Part shown: positions 33,273-43,197 of the stretch, piece after piece
Layout of the letters: the number at the start of each line of letters is the position of its first letter
Position numbering within the stretch: the stretch's first letter is position 1
Origin: Symbiodinium kawagutii
Taxonomy: Eukaryota; Sar; Dinophyceae; Suessiales; Symbiodiniaceae
Assembly (NCBI GenBank): GCA_009767595.1
Contig: VSDK01001550.1
Location: 6,034 to 70,033, forward strand
DNA length: 64,000 nt
Direction of reading: 5' to 3'
The notes under the pieces: model-generated
Told to the model about the DNA's origin: nothing
The model's input: only the letters and a program-made list of their open reading frames with translations
Databases searched by the model: none
Made by a program: the position numbers and the translations under genes

Positions 33273-34199
33273 CTTGGAAACAAACCACTGTGGAATCTTT
33301 ACCTGTCTAAGACCTATCTATTTATTTGTCTGTAGTTCTGCACCTATTTACGCCAATTGATACCGATTGCCTATTGAGTTCAATCGATTGATTGCAGTAC
33401 ATAAACGCCGCATATGTATCAATTGTTTGCTTTGTCCAGGCCCTTTGCGGCTGGCAGTTGGGCTACATGTCAGCAGCAGCAACCCTTAGAGGGTGAGTGG
33501 GGGTGTCACTATCGCTCTTATTTCATTTTGTGGATTCATCATAATTTTGTATACAGTAATTTGTATGTAAATGTATCAGATTGTTTGCATGTGGGATTCT
33601 TCGGATATGTGCGTAGCCATCACAACTCACACGGGCTAACCATATCTTTGATAATGGTGCCATCAATGTCTGGTTTGATGTACAAAAGATCTCAGGGTTT
33701 AAGCCCTCTCGGAGGCTGTTTGGCAGGGCTCACATCGCCCAAGATGCACCTGCTGCAACATTTCCATAGAGCTCTGCTGGTCGGACCTGTGTGCAATGTG
33801 TTAGGCAAAACTCTGCATCTGAAGAATTCAACATAAGCCAATCACTTGAGAATTTAAGAAACTCAATCACTTAAGTGAAACTATGTAAACTTAACACATC
33901 ACTTATGTAACTTAGCCAATCACTTATGTAACTTCAAAGATCTTCGACTGAAACCACTGCCTCCAAGTAGAAGGCGCCAAAATGCCGAAGCCATTCTGCA
34001 CCACAGGGATGCAATTCTTTGATCAGCGAAAACACAAACCTAATCGAACTCTCTCAGCTCAACAATTCGAATCCAAAGGGGCCAAAAACTTGGATTGGTT
34101 GGATGATCTTGGATGTTGGATGATGTTGGATGTTGGATGTTGGATGTTGACCTTCCAAAATGTATCGAATTCAGGTTGAATGATTCCGTGCTCGGATGT

Positions 34200-34410
34200 G
34201 CAAAACGAAAAGAGTTTGACTCGCAATCTGCTCCTGTGCTCTCACTGGGGTGGCGCAAGGTCTCAATGGCCACATTTCTGCGCAAGACCACGGAATTATG
34301 GCGCGAGTTGCTTCCTGCAGCGGCATCAGCTGACGTCAGTTGGTCGCTTGGTGGGTTGGTTTCTTCGTCGTTGGGAAAGGGCGTCATATTGTCGAGTTTG
34401 GCCATCTCTA
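34200..34410 (-). CDS. Candidate exon, polar and disordered
   Basis: The minus frame (open from 34513 to 34040) reads AKLDNMTPFPNDEETNPPSD, then QLTSADAAAGSNSRHNSVVL and a further charged stretch. Third positions are GC-rich only between roughly 34410 and 34200, which I take as the exon. The plus strand is also open (FLRKTTELWRELLPAAASAD). The minus choice follows the neighbouring gene. Confidence 0.4.
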
Positions 34411-34559
34411 CAGCAAAATGTTTCAATCCTCTAGCATTTCCATGAGTATCATGAATTTCCTTTTTGTTACACAGCATTCTCATGGCATGGTTTGGAATCT
34501 TTTCATTGCTCAATCGCTTGCTTCATCAAAGCATCAAATGGATCATGAAGTAATGAAAT

Positions 34560-35504
34560 TCAAGGCTATTGCGCAATCCGCCCCCTGCAGCAAAGGCACT
34601 GATCCACACTGCCGACCGCGTTGTCCTGCGGAAGTGACAATGGAAACAGGCAGAATGTAGAGACGAATAGATACGGCGTGAAATGTAGGCAACATGGTAG
34701 AATGGTAGATCATGGCTGGCTTGATGTCTTTTATTGGAGCAATGGCCAAGAGCCACGAAAATAATCCGATGATATGCTGTTGTATTCATAGATCAGCAGA
34801 TCGCTTGATGTGAGAAATGAATGAACTTTCTCCTCAGCAACTTGCGGGTCGGGGGTGATTTCCTGTTATCCCCAAATATACGCTGCAATAAACAAAACCC
34901 AGCGCCACCTGTGGAAGACATTGTCCACCAGCTCCAAACTGGAGACATAGTTGGCCTGCCACATCAGTCGCTGCCGGAGGTCCGCGGCTGTAACAACCAA
35001 CGAAGGATGATGGTTGGTTGATACTGGTTAATACCATGGTTGATCATGGTTGATAGTGGTACTGGTTGATAGTTGGCTGATGGCTAATACCAACTCACTA
35101 TACTCTACTACCTATACTGACTCACTGTGGTTCATGATGGTCCGACTGGCAAGTCAAGACTGGTTGACACCGGTGGCAAAAACCACAAGATATGCTCCGA
35201 TCAACAACTGAGAGGGGGGATCTCCCAGATCTATGGATTTTACTAAGCCCAGTATTGCACCATAGCATCCATTTAGAATTACTTAAATTACAGTAAACCA
35301 AGCATTGACAATGGATGATTTGGGGAGGTCTCCTGTTTTGAGAAACCCATATGGCTCAGGGTTACAACCTCTCCTTTTCTGGGGTCCGAGCGCAAATGTC
35401 ACCTGGCCCTGCCTCAATGGCCCCAGACTGTGAGTGGCTGAAGACGCAGTTCTCCACACGGGACACGTTTGAGGATTGACCCCTCGGGCCAGCAGTCTTG
35501 AGCC
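34560..35504 (-). CDS. Unknown gene, three phase-linked exons
   Basis: Exon 1 (35504-35403) reads LKTAGPRGQSSNVSRVENCV, then FSHSQSGAIEAGP, ending at CCAG|GTGACA. Exon 2 (34987-34909), after TTGGTTGTTACAG, reads ADLRQRLMWQANYVSSLELV plus DNVFH, ending at CACAG|GTGGCG. Exon 3 (from 34625), after GTCACTTCCGCAG, reads TTRSAVWISAFAAGGGLRNS. The split codons are completed exactly at both joins. The first intron contains element A12, the second is 283 bases. Exon 3's end is unclear. The protein is unrecognised; exon 3 has a possible membrane-facing helix. Confidence 0.55.
35210..35349 (+). mobile_element. TIR element A12, diverged
   Basis: The right end is clear (ATGGATGATTTGGGGAGGTC, then TCCTGTTTTGAGAAACCC). 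The left end is decayed (GGGGGATCTCCCAG). It lies in an intron of the 35504-34560 gene. A B-like ATATGGCTCAGGGTTACAAC follows at once. Confidence 0.5.
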
Positions 35505-35801
35505 CTGGATTCCCCAACATTGGGAAGTTGAGTGCTTTGATCATATCATGGTCCATTGTTTTTTTTACTGATTAATGGTGAATTGGTTCATGTTTTATGG
35601 ATGGTCAATTAATTGATGAATTGTTAAATCATGGTTGATCGTGATTGAATGATGGTTGATGGTGTGATCATTTCGAGATCCCATGATTTCATAAAATCAG
35701 ACCATTAACGACTAATCATCAGTTGCCATCAATTAACCATCAACCATGATCAACAACCGTTAACCATCGTTAACCATCATGAATCATTCACCAATGATCA
35801 G

Positions 35802-36086
35802 TTGATCAACCTCAGGGATGCAGTCCCATGCTCCGCGAGATTTGCTGCTCAGGGTTCGCTGCCACCGCTTCTGCTGCCTGGTGACTTGGGATTCCAACCA
35901 CCCAGAAATGCCAAGCCAACCAACCCAGGGCTGGCTCTGCATCTGAGATCTGAACCCCAGGAAGTTGAACTTCAGGGCTGGCGCTTGATACCAGAATTTG
36001 CCTCAAGGAAGCTTCTCCATTGGAAAAAAACGTCTAACAGCTGCAGTCTCCAAGTTTGGAAGCGGCCAGCCGAGTCATCCAGATGA
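35802..36086. CDS. Coding-like segment, strand undecided
   Basis: The plus strand reads GDLGFQPPRNAKPTNPGLAL, then HLRSEPQEVELQGWRLIPEF. The minus strand reads SPEVQLPGVQISDAEPALGW, then LAWHFWVVGIPSHQAAEAVA. Both show coding bias. Orientation of the neighbours favours minus. Confidence 0.4.
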
Positions 36087-36371
36087 TTTAAGTATGACAC
36101 AAAACATATCAGTGGGGAAACTCACCAGCTGTGAGTACACCATAGAACCGGACCCAAAATCGGTGGGGGAAACTAACACGACAAAATCCATAAATTTGAC
36201 CCATGGGTGAGCGCGAAAATCTGGGTTGATCATGGGTACTGTCATGCGCTTAAGACTGGTTTAGAGGTGTAATCCTCTAGAATAGTTTCAAGGGCTGAAG
36301 GATATCGACAAGGTCTGGTGGATTTTCAGGGGCAACCTTCGGACCTTGGATCGTCCAACCATCACCGCCAC

Positions 36372-36430
36372 CTCTCAGGGCTCCAGCCCATGCGGATGAA
36401 ATCAACGTTGCTGATGAAGGCCGTTCCTTC
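36372..36430 (-). CDS. Short exon, unknown protein
   Basis: EGTAFISNVDFIRMGWSPE is encoded between GCGTCGAG and GAGAG|GTGGCG, with nearly pure GC third positions. The acceptor is weak. Confidence 0.4.
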
Positions 36431-36540
36431 CTCGACGCGCGAAATTCATCGTGGCTGGTCGCCGTGCTTGCCAGTGTTCTACAATTTTTGTTGTACAAGT
36501 AGTTGCAGTTCGTAGCATGACACTTAGATCGGCATCTAAA

Positions 36541-36750
36541 TCAGCTAAAGAGTCCAAGCTGGCTGTTCTTGAGTGATGTTGCAGCTTGGACCAGCGCTAG
36601 GAATCCCTGCCCATTTGCCATCAGAGGAGCCTCCGATGACCATATCACCTTGCGAGGGCGCTTTGCAGGCTCGCGGCTGGTCGAGGGACCCTCGGCTTCA
36701 CCAGGTGAAGTTGGTGCAGTTGGGTGCGCCTCCGTGCTCTTCAAACTCCT
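36541..36750 (-). CDS. Exon, disordered basic region
   Basis: It reads KSTEAHPTAPTSPGEAEGPS, then TSREPAKRPRKVIWSSEAPL, MANGQGFLALVQAATSLKNS, and ends at a TGA at 36541. A CGCAAG|GTGATA inside could be a donor. The KRPRK cluster could be a nuclear localisation signal, but the protein is unknown. Confidence 0.45.
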   Translation of the reverse strand, partial: RSLKSTEAHPTAPTSPGEAEGPSTSREPAKRPRKVIWSSEAPLMANGQGFLALVQAATSLKNSQLGLFS

Positions 36751-37168
36751 CTCCGGTTCGAATGATCACCTGGCACGGGGCATCCACGCCGCGGTTTTTT
36801 GTATACTGCTGATGATCTTTTTTGAGTTGGGAATCACATCTTTGGCCGCGTTCGGAATTCGTCTCGATCTATGTAAAACTGGACTTTGGAATGGGAACTC
36901 TTGGAAATTGAATCTGTAGTAGTTCGAAAGTGTGGCACATCCATACCTAGTGCTAGCGGCTCAATCTTAAGTACTCCCGCAACATTCTATGGGTATGTGA
37001 CTGACCAAATAGTGGTATCCCCAAAACCAATGGTCTCCCAGTGAAGTGATCATTGTTGGTGACCCTATTTTGGCACACACCCATTCTTTAATGGTCCAAA
37101 CTTTTCGAGGTGTCACATAATTTGTCAACATCTCAGCGGCTTGTGTTTGTTCTTCGATAAGGTATTAC

Positions 37169-37573
37169 CTTGCAAAGTCATTGTTTGGCATCTCTCCAAT
37201 TGGTGGTTTCTGAAAATAGGGTACCCTAAGAATGGCTGGGTTTTTTGTTTATTGAAAAAGTTAAGAAGCTAGATGAGTTGGGGTTACCCCTGTTCTGAGA
37301 AACCATCATTTGGGAAACGCTTCGTAGAGCGGGGAAGACGTGTGTGCCACACGCCCCGCCACTCAGGGCGTGGGTGCGGCTGCACTGCCCTCGCTCCTCG
37401 TGACCCACCACCATGAGCCAGTACTTTGTATTGGTTGCTAAGTAACCACACGACAAACAAACTGTTGGTCGGTCGCCAGCCCCTCATGGGCTGCCCCACG
37501 TTGGATCTTCCCTCGAGCAGGGCCACAGCTGCTGCCAGGAAGGGGCGAGGCCAGTGCACGTTCTCAGTGCTAC
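37169..37573 (-). CDS. Gene fragment whose intron is element A14
   Basis: Exon 1 (about 37573-37470), after GCGCTGCAG, reads STENVHWPRPFLAAAVALLE. Exon 2 (about 37450-37304) reads KYWLMVVGHEERGQCSRTHA, then LSGGACGTHVFPALRSVSQM, and ends at ATGATG|GTTTCTC, the first bases of element A14. The element's other end gives CCTATTTTCAG|AAACC, opening a 41-base exon KPPIGEMPNNDFA with a GCAAG|GTAATA donor. The join is in phase 0. How exon 1 meets exon 2 is unclear: the frames differ by one, implying a tiny intron or a frameshift. Function unknown. Confidence 0.5.
37201..37309 (+). mobile_element. TIR element A14 acting as a whole intron
   Basis: The left end is GGTGGTTTCTGAAAATAGGG and the right end GTTACCCCTGTTCTGAGAAA. 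In minus sense the intron 37303-37210 (94 bases) starts at its GTTTCTC and ends at its CTATTTTCAG. Confidence 0.75.
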
Positions 37574-37660
37574 CTGCAGCGCTAGCTTTGCCCATGGCAT
37601 ACCCGAAGGCCCAAAAATGGGTACAAACTTGTGGCTAACAATGGTACATGGTACATATAT

Positions 37661-37765
37661 GGATGTTTCTCAAAATAGGGGATCCCAAAAATGGCTGGTT
37701 TATTATAATAAATAATAGAATATTGGATGATTTGGGGGTCCCCTATTTTGAGAAACCACCATATG
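37661..37765 (+). mobile_element. TIR element A15, near-consensus, with flanking direct repeat
   Basis: The left end is GATGTTTCTCAAAATAGGGG and the right end TCCCCTATTTTGAGAAACCA. TGTGGCTAACAATGGT occurs at 37630-37645 and again at 37764-37779, one copy on each side. It is intronic, just upstream of the 37573 exon. Confidence 0.8.
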
Positions 37766-38178
37766 TGGCTAACAATGGTTGACGAAGTTAGTTCATATAG
37801 GTTCATGGTTCAGATTAGGTATGAATAGCGAGCAAAAACATGGGGAATGTACCAGCTCCATTGCTATGGCTCGTAACCACCCGCGCACAATAGTGGTAGT
37901 AATGGTAGTGGTGAACCAACCAACACAAATTCAGTTGTTCATTTATGGTATGTGAACAGCTGACGGTATATGGTTTTGACCCACAACCTTACTAGCATGA
38001 TCATTTTGTGAGGTTTTGGGCAATCGGAATGTCCATCCCACCATCGTCCGTCAAGATTTGGTGAAACCCCCAAGTTGAGTGGATGCTCATCTCAAGATCT
38101 GGTAAATATTGGGAGCGATGTTGAGTTCATTCTCTAACTTCTGAGAAGAATCTATAACGCTCAACGGAATATATTCCC

Positions 38179-38303
38179 TGGTAGATGGGTGTTTCTCAAA
38201 ATAGGGGTACCCCCAAATCATCCATTACTAATCATGTATGCTAATCAACCAACCATTTTTTGGGCTCCCTATGGGTTGAGAAACCACCAGATGATGGTAG
38301 ATG
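38179..38303 (+). mobile_element. TIR element A16 with 9-bp direct repeats
   Basis: The left end is GGGTGTTTCTCAAAATAGGG and the right end CTATGGGTTGAGAAACCACC. TGGTAGATG stands at 38179-38187 and 38295-38303. In minus sense the element begins with the donor of the 38417 exon. Confidence 0.75.
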
Positions 38304-38417
38304 TTCCTTCTCAGGAACGCCCAGCCACCCTGGAATCCATACGCAACGATGCCACCGCTCGCCCTGAGAGCCCAGCTGTCCACCACTCCAGCGAAATGCC
38401 GATGAGTCAAGGCTTCA
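38285..38417 (-). CDS. Exon ending at element A16
   Basis: After a GATGCTAAG acceptor it reads EALTHRHFAGVVDSWALRAS, then GGIVAYGFQGGWAFLRRNIY and HHL, with strong codon bias. The donor is in the element: CATCTG|GTGG or CTGGTG|GTTTCTC. Beyond A16 two acceptors keep the frame open, in the TIR (TTTTGAG) or in the flank (CTACCAG), giving KHPSTREYIPLSVIDSSQKL or GIYSVERYRFFSEV. Function unknown. Confidence 0.5.
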
Positions 38418-38559
38418 CTTAGCATCACCAACGTGGTGTCAGTCTCAGCCTCAGGATGGCGACATGGATCCTATGGCATTGAGGATGAACAAGCAACATC
38501 AACCAACCAGTTTGAGCCATGTCAGCTGTTCAATCAACATCGCTTGATACGCTTTGGAT

Positions 38560-38865
38560 TCACGAACTGGTTACCGGCTGATGTGAAAGAGAAGTCACGC
38601 AGACAATTCCATTGAGGTTTACATAGGCTATGGGTCAATATGAACCAACCAATAATGGGGGATAATATGCAGTAAGAATAGGGAAAACAATGGTCAATAG
38701 CCACAGCCACATAGGCTTACTATGTTTATTTCAACGAAGATAACTCTACTTCCGCAGAAAAAAATCCAGGATTTTTCTCCATGCGCCCACGATTCTGGCC
38801 CAGCAGCATCGTACACCGGCTCCGCTGCGATGGTCCGCACCTGGAAATGCGGGTGCACTCGGAGA
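38560..38865 (-). CDS. Gene fragment with element B5 as a 77-base intron
   Basis: Exon 1 reads VHPHFQVRTIAAEPVYDAAG, then PESWAHGEKSWIFFCGSRVI, with strong codon bias, continuing to TGTGGCT at 38705. There the GTGGCT of element B5 can serve as donor and its GACCCATAG as acceptor (exon 2 from 38627). The join keeps the frame open: YVNLNGIVCVTSLSHQPVTS, then a stop near 38560. A donor earlier in exon 1 (GCGGAA|GTAGAG) is an alternative in which B5 would not be the intron. Confidence 0.4.
38622..38710 (-). mobile_element. TIR element B5, shortened
   Basis: In minus sense it starts GGCTGTGGCTATTGACCATT and ends TTCATATTGACCCATAGCC, with the middle deleted. ACATAGGCT is present at both plus-strand edges (38621-38629 and 38709-38717), partly overlapping the TIR, so a true duplication is uncertain. 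Confidence 0.65.
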
Positions 38866-38927
38866 CGAACCCAAGACAGAAAGAACATGCCGTGATAGAA
38901 CGTTTCTATTGCTGACCATTACTATAT

Positions 38928-39084
38928 ATTACTATCATGATTTTCATTTACATTACTATCATGATTTTCATTTACATCTATGGTCTATTGTAAAAAGATA
39001 GAAAACAAGCTAATATATGTAATTAAACAACCTGCCTTATTGCTGTCCATGATATCCACAACCTGCCTTATTGCTGTCCATGAT
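38928..39084 (+). repeat. Two short tandem duplications
   Basis: ATTACTATCATGATTTTCAT is repeated in tandem at about 38931-38978. ACCTGCCTTATTGCTGTCCA is repeated with a 32-base period at about 39029-39084. Confidence 0.85.
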
Positions 39085-39326
39085 TCTATGTACACAGTGT
39101 CGGAGTTTCTGAGGCTACTCCAGTTGCCAGGCAAAAAGCTGCTTTCACTTCCACGCTTTCCTTCCGGGCTCATTCTAGGTTCTAGATTCTAAACCTTTCT
39201 ACTCGACAGAACAAGCATGCCACCCAAGTCAACTCCCTGTAAACCATCCACGCAATGACCTTCCCATGCCCATACCTCTTCCTCTCCAAACAATTCCCAT
39301 TGTGAGCCAACAACACCCGTTGTGAA

Positions 39327-39362
39327 CATCCGCATGATCACAGACATCCGCATGATCACAGA
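39327..39362 (+). repeat. 18-bp tandem duplication
   Basis: CATCCGCATGATCACAGA occurs twice head to tail. It is in a minus-strand open frame (39189-39404), where it would repeat six residues in frame. Confidence 0.8.
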
Positions 39363-39505
39363 CCAGTCCAACCACTGGGATGCGAGGAGAACTCGTAAGT
39401 TTCCTTGGGCTTAAACCCTCGTTGTCTTGCTTGAATTTGGTTGGTTGATTTCCGCTGTTTTGGTAACCTCATCAAGTCAGTTTCATGGTGACTTCTGGGC
39501 TTCAC

Positions 39506-39628
39506 CTGTGCCCCAGAAAGACTTGCCCCGCCTCGGTCTCGGTGGTTCGCGGAGGAGATGGGTACTCCGTGGCTGAGATGGCCACCTGCATCGCCACGAC
39601 TCAGCAGTTTCAGGAAGGTCTCCATCAT
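39506..39628 (-). CDS. Exon, possibly first coding exon
   Basis: It reads MMETFLKLLSRGDAGGHLSH, then GVPISSANHRDRGGASLSGA and Q, ending at an ideal donor GCACAG|GTGAAG. Codon bias is strong. Element A17 ends just upstream. The open frame also continues into the TIR (KHPYSHKL), so the exon could begin there. Confidence 0.5.
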
Positions 39629-39641
39629 CAATTTATGACTA

Positions 39642-39751
39642 TATGGGTGTTTCTCAAGCCATAGGGGTACCCCAAAAATGGATGGTTTATTGCTATAATT
39701 GGTCAATAATGGATGATTGGGGGGTACCCCTATTTTGAGAAACCACCATAT
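39642..39751 (+). mobile_element. TIR element A17, near-consensus
   Basis: The left end is GGGTGTTTCTCAAGCCATAG and the right end GGGGTACCCCTATTTTGAGA. The core AATAATGGATGATT is intact. Confidence 0.8.
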
Positions 39752-40099
39752 GATCAATACTGTGGGTGTTAACCATGATGGACCGTTAAAATCAGTATGA
39801 TCATAACCAGGACTTATGGATATCAAGAAATGTCTCCATCGTCGCTATCATAACTATGATGGGTCTTAACCAGCGTGGACCATTACATCATTGCGATCAC
39901 TTATCAACCATCATTAACATTCATTGACTGGCTGGTGGTTGAACCATCCCTATGGAAAATATGAGTCAACCAACTATTTGTTAACAATTGCATTTGCGAA
40001 GATAAGCAAAATGTCAACCAAGCCACCAACCAGTAGGTGTTTAACCATCCTTGCGGTTTATTATCACCTATTACTGACCGTCATTAACCATCAAACTCC

Positions 40100-40300
40100 C
40101 GCGGTGTTCAACGTCACAACTGTCGCCGCGCCTGAGACCCTGCGCGCCAGTCTCGGACTGCGCCTTGCACCACCAGCTCTGTGGCACCTGGCCAACCCAG
40201 CGGCGGTTAAGCCCCCAAGGTCCCAAGGTTCCAGGCAGCTCCCGGCAGTTTGGAACGTGGCGCCGTTGGGTCAGGGGCCCCTGGGACCAGCATTTTCCAT
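40100..40300. CDS. GC-rich coding-like segment, strand undecided
   Basis: The plus strand reads TTVAAPETLRASLGLRLAPP, then ALWHLANPAAVKPPRSQGSR. The minus strand reads VPQSWWCKAQSETGAQGLRR after a TTGGCCAG acceptor. Both have coding bias. The rest of 39800-41280 is ACCAT-word non-coding sequence. Confidence 0.35.
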
Positions 40301-40760
40301 AGGGAAAATATGGGAAAATGCTGAGTCTCCACTGGGAAACCCTCGATTTCCGAGGAGGAACATCATCGAACATCAACATCTGATTACGTCCAAACTATTC
40401 TGGATGTTGGGATGCTTGTTGACCCACACATTTTTTGGTGTTTGGTATTAATACATTCCCATGCAGATATGTCGGACTACTAGGAATTGATTGATCTTGT
40501 GGTGTCCTTCACAATCAAGTTTTCTCCGGCTGGCCCTACTACAACTCAAACCTCACCCACTGACCCCGTACATGGCAGCCCTTATCCTCACAAAAACGTT
40601 GCAGCCCACCTATCGTGTTGAGTTCTCAATGAAACAGCAGATTTGGTGCATCCATTTTCGTCAAGCCAATACATCACACTCAGCAACAGAGACCACGTGC
40701 CCTGCTCTGCGACAACCAACCCCATGGGACCGAGATGAGTGTGATGACACATCAAACAGT

Positions 40761-40859
40761 GTGGTTAATGGTAACCCAGGACTAGTAAACCCCTGGTTGA
40801 CTAATAAACCCCCTAGTAATCAATGAGGGGTTTATTAATCCTGGGTTACCATTATCCAC
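40761..40859. repeat. Long inverted repeat (33-bp arms)
   Basis: The left arm GTGGTTAATGGTAACCCAGG continues ACTAGTAAACCCC. The right arm is its complement with about three mismatches, separated by 33 bases. It looks like a foldback element of a third family, with no visible target duplication. Confidence 0.85.
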
Positions 40860-41287
40860 AAGAAAGAGGATCCTGTGTGTGTTCCCTTCGACACACACGT
40901 CCTATCCCTTACCCACTGATGTGCCTGCTGCAGCAGTCTGAGACAGTCTTGTCCATGCCTGCAGCTAGGATGTGTGGTGCAAATCATGACGACTCATGAT
41001 GACTGAAAACCTTCCTGTTCCAACAGAGATTCCCCAGAGGTTTCAAGTTGGTTTTAGATCAAAACCTCTCAGGAATGGCAGTTCTTCATGTTTCAGCCTC
41101 TAATTGATCATTTTTTTCTGGTGACGCACTGGTACACCTCCCACATCTTTGATCCACCTTGATTCATTGTTTGGGGCTGGCACTTATCAACCACCAACTA
41201 ATCAAGTTGATACCACCAGTATATCACCACCATATCAACCACCATGTATCAAGCATATCAACCACCATGTACCAGCTACTCCCCCAC

Positions 41288-41375
41288 CCTTGAACTGTCG
41301 CGCCAGTCGCCTTGCTGGTGCGAGGGGTTCCCACCTTGGACCAGCACGCAGTCAAGACGCGAGGGATATCCCCAA
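41288..41375 (-). CDS. Exon just downstream of element B6
   Basis: From an ATCGAG acceptor it reads GDIPRVLTACWSKVGTPRTS, then KATGATVQ, ending at CAAGG|GTGGGG, with strong codon bias. The acceptor is about a dozen bases past the end of B6 in minus sense. Confidence 0.45.
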
Positions 41376-41387
41376 CTCGATCATTTG

Positions 41388-41503
41388 CCCATGGGTCAAT
41401 AGTATCCAACCAATAATGGGGGAGAATAACCAACCATTCTATAGGGAAAACGATGGTTAACGATTGGGGAACCAGGAGTACAGGGTTTTGACCCACAGCC
41501 ATT
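41388..41503 (-). mobile_element. TIR element B6
   Basis: In minus sense: GGCTGTGGGTCAAAACCCTG at the start, core TTAACCATCGTTTTCCC, end ATTGACCCATGGGC. The terminal ATAG acceptor is lost (ATGG). Confidence 0.75.
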
Positions 41504-42059
41504 TATGGTTTCTTGGATATATGATATACAGTTATACCAGGACAAAAAAAATGAATTGTAGGAATAGCATGTTTGATGTGTAAGATATCTAGATCAGAGT
41601 ACCACACTTTGGATATTATCCAACTTATGTTGGATCATACTACGGATTAACTTACTTTGGGTCTCCGCTACTTCACTGCTAAAGTAGTGACCAGCGTCAA
41701 TTTGTGCAAAATACAAATCGGTTTATTGGCTGAGAGGGTTGCAGTGTCATGGATTGTCTGGTATGCAGTGCGACTATCTCTATAGACAGGGATGTTCATA
41801 GATGTGTATCTACATACACTTGTGAGCTGCAGCCTAGCCTTCTTTTTGGGCAAGTTCCAGCTGAGTTCTGAAGATCAAAGTGCCAAGTAAAGTAGGCAAA
41901 GTGAAGGCACGTTTTAGGCTGTATATTATAGATCTAGATGAATGTATGACTGTACAGCAATATGCAATTTGTATATCATTGTCCCTCTAGAGTCTGTATG
42001 GCCAAGGAAGGCGGCCGAAGCCATGACTGCAGTCTGTATATGTATATATACGCAGGTAG

Positions 42060-42800
42060 ATGTAGAAAATATAGATACGTAGATAGGTAGAAAGATAGAG
42101 AGATAGATAGGATAGGATAGGATAGGATAGGATAAGATAAGAAAAGATAAGATAAGATGAGATAAGATGAGATGAGAGGAGATGAGATGAGATAGGATCA
42201 GAAAAGATCAGATAAGATTAAACTAGATTCGATAAGATAAGATTAGATAGATGGATAGATAGATAGATAGACAGATAGAAAGATAGACAGATAGACAGGT
42301 AGACAGATAGACAGATAGACAGATAAATAGATAGATAGATAGATAGATTAGATTGGATTGGACTGGATTAGGTTTGATTAGCTTAGATTCGATTAGCTTA
42401 GCTTAGATTAGATTTGATTAGATAAGATAAAATAAGATTAGATCAGATAAGATAAGATTAGATTAGACTAGACTAGATGGGATTATATTATGATTATGAT
42501 GATTTTATTTATGATTGTGATTATGATTATGGATTTTCTATGATTATGACAATGATTGCGATGCTAATGATTATGACTATGATTATGATTTATAATTATG
42601 ACAATGATTATGATTTATGAAAATGATAATGACTATGATTTTCATTTATGATTGTGATCATGATCATGATTATGATTTTGATTATATATGACTATGATTA
42701 GATTATATAGACTAGACTAGAGTAGATTAGATTAGATCAGATTAGATTAGATTAGATTAGATTGATGGATAGAGAGATAGGTAGATAGGTTGATTGATTG
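42060..42800 (+). repeat. Compound GATA/GATAG/GATTA/ATGATT tract, about 740 bp
   Basis: Blocks of GATAG, GATAA, GATGA, GATAGATAGACA, then GATTA and TTATGATTATGA follow one another with gradual unit changes. It is strongly purine-biased in the first half. Confidence 0.95.
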
Positions 42801-43110
42801 AATGAATGATTGATTAATTGATTGATTTATTGTCAGAAAGATACATATGTACATAAACACGGTTCAACATGCATCTCTACAATAACTCTGAACACTTTAC
42901 CTATACTCCCCGTCGTCTCAGGTTGGGACGGCTGAAATCTCACCCAAGACCGCAATGACCTTCAGCCCAAGACGTGTTTCGAAGCTACGAAGGCCTACCT
43001 TCCTATGTTGGACCCCCAGCACTGGCACCCCAAACATGTGTAGATTAGGCCAACGAAACCAAGGCTTGTCGGGTGGTTGATCATGTTAATGCCACAGGGA
43101 GGCGATTACT

Positions 43111-43197
43111 AATGTTGGTTTCTGATTAGTGTAACCCCCCCTAAAGTAATGAAAATAGATGAAACCAACAGGTAGATACTAATCAGAAACCAACATT
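43111..43197. repeat. Perfect 20-bp inverted repeat, 47-base loop
   Basis: AATGTTGGTTTCTGATTAGT at 43111-43130 is exactly complementary to 43178-43197. The loop has a C-run and GAAACCAACAGG. It is either a foldback element or a strong hairpin. Confidence 0.9.
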
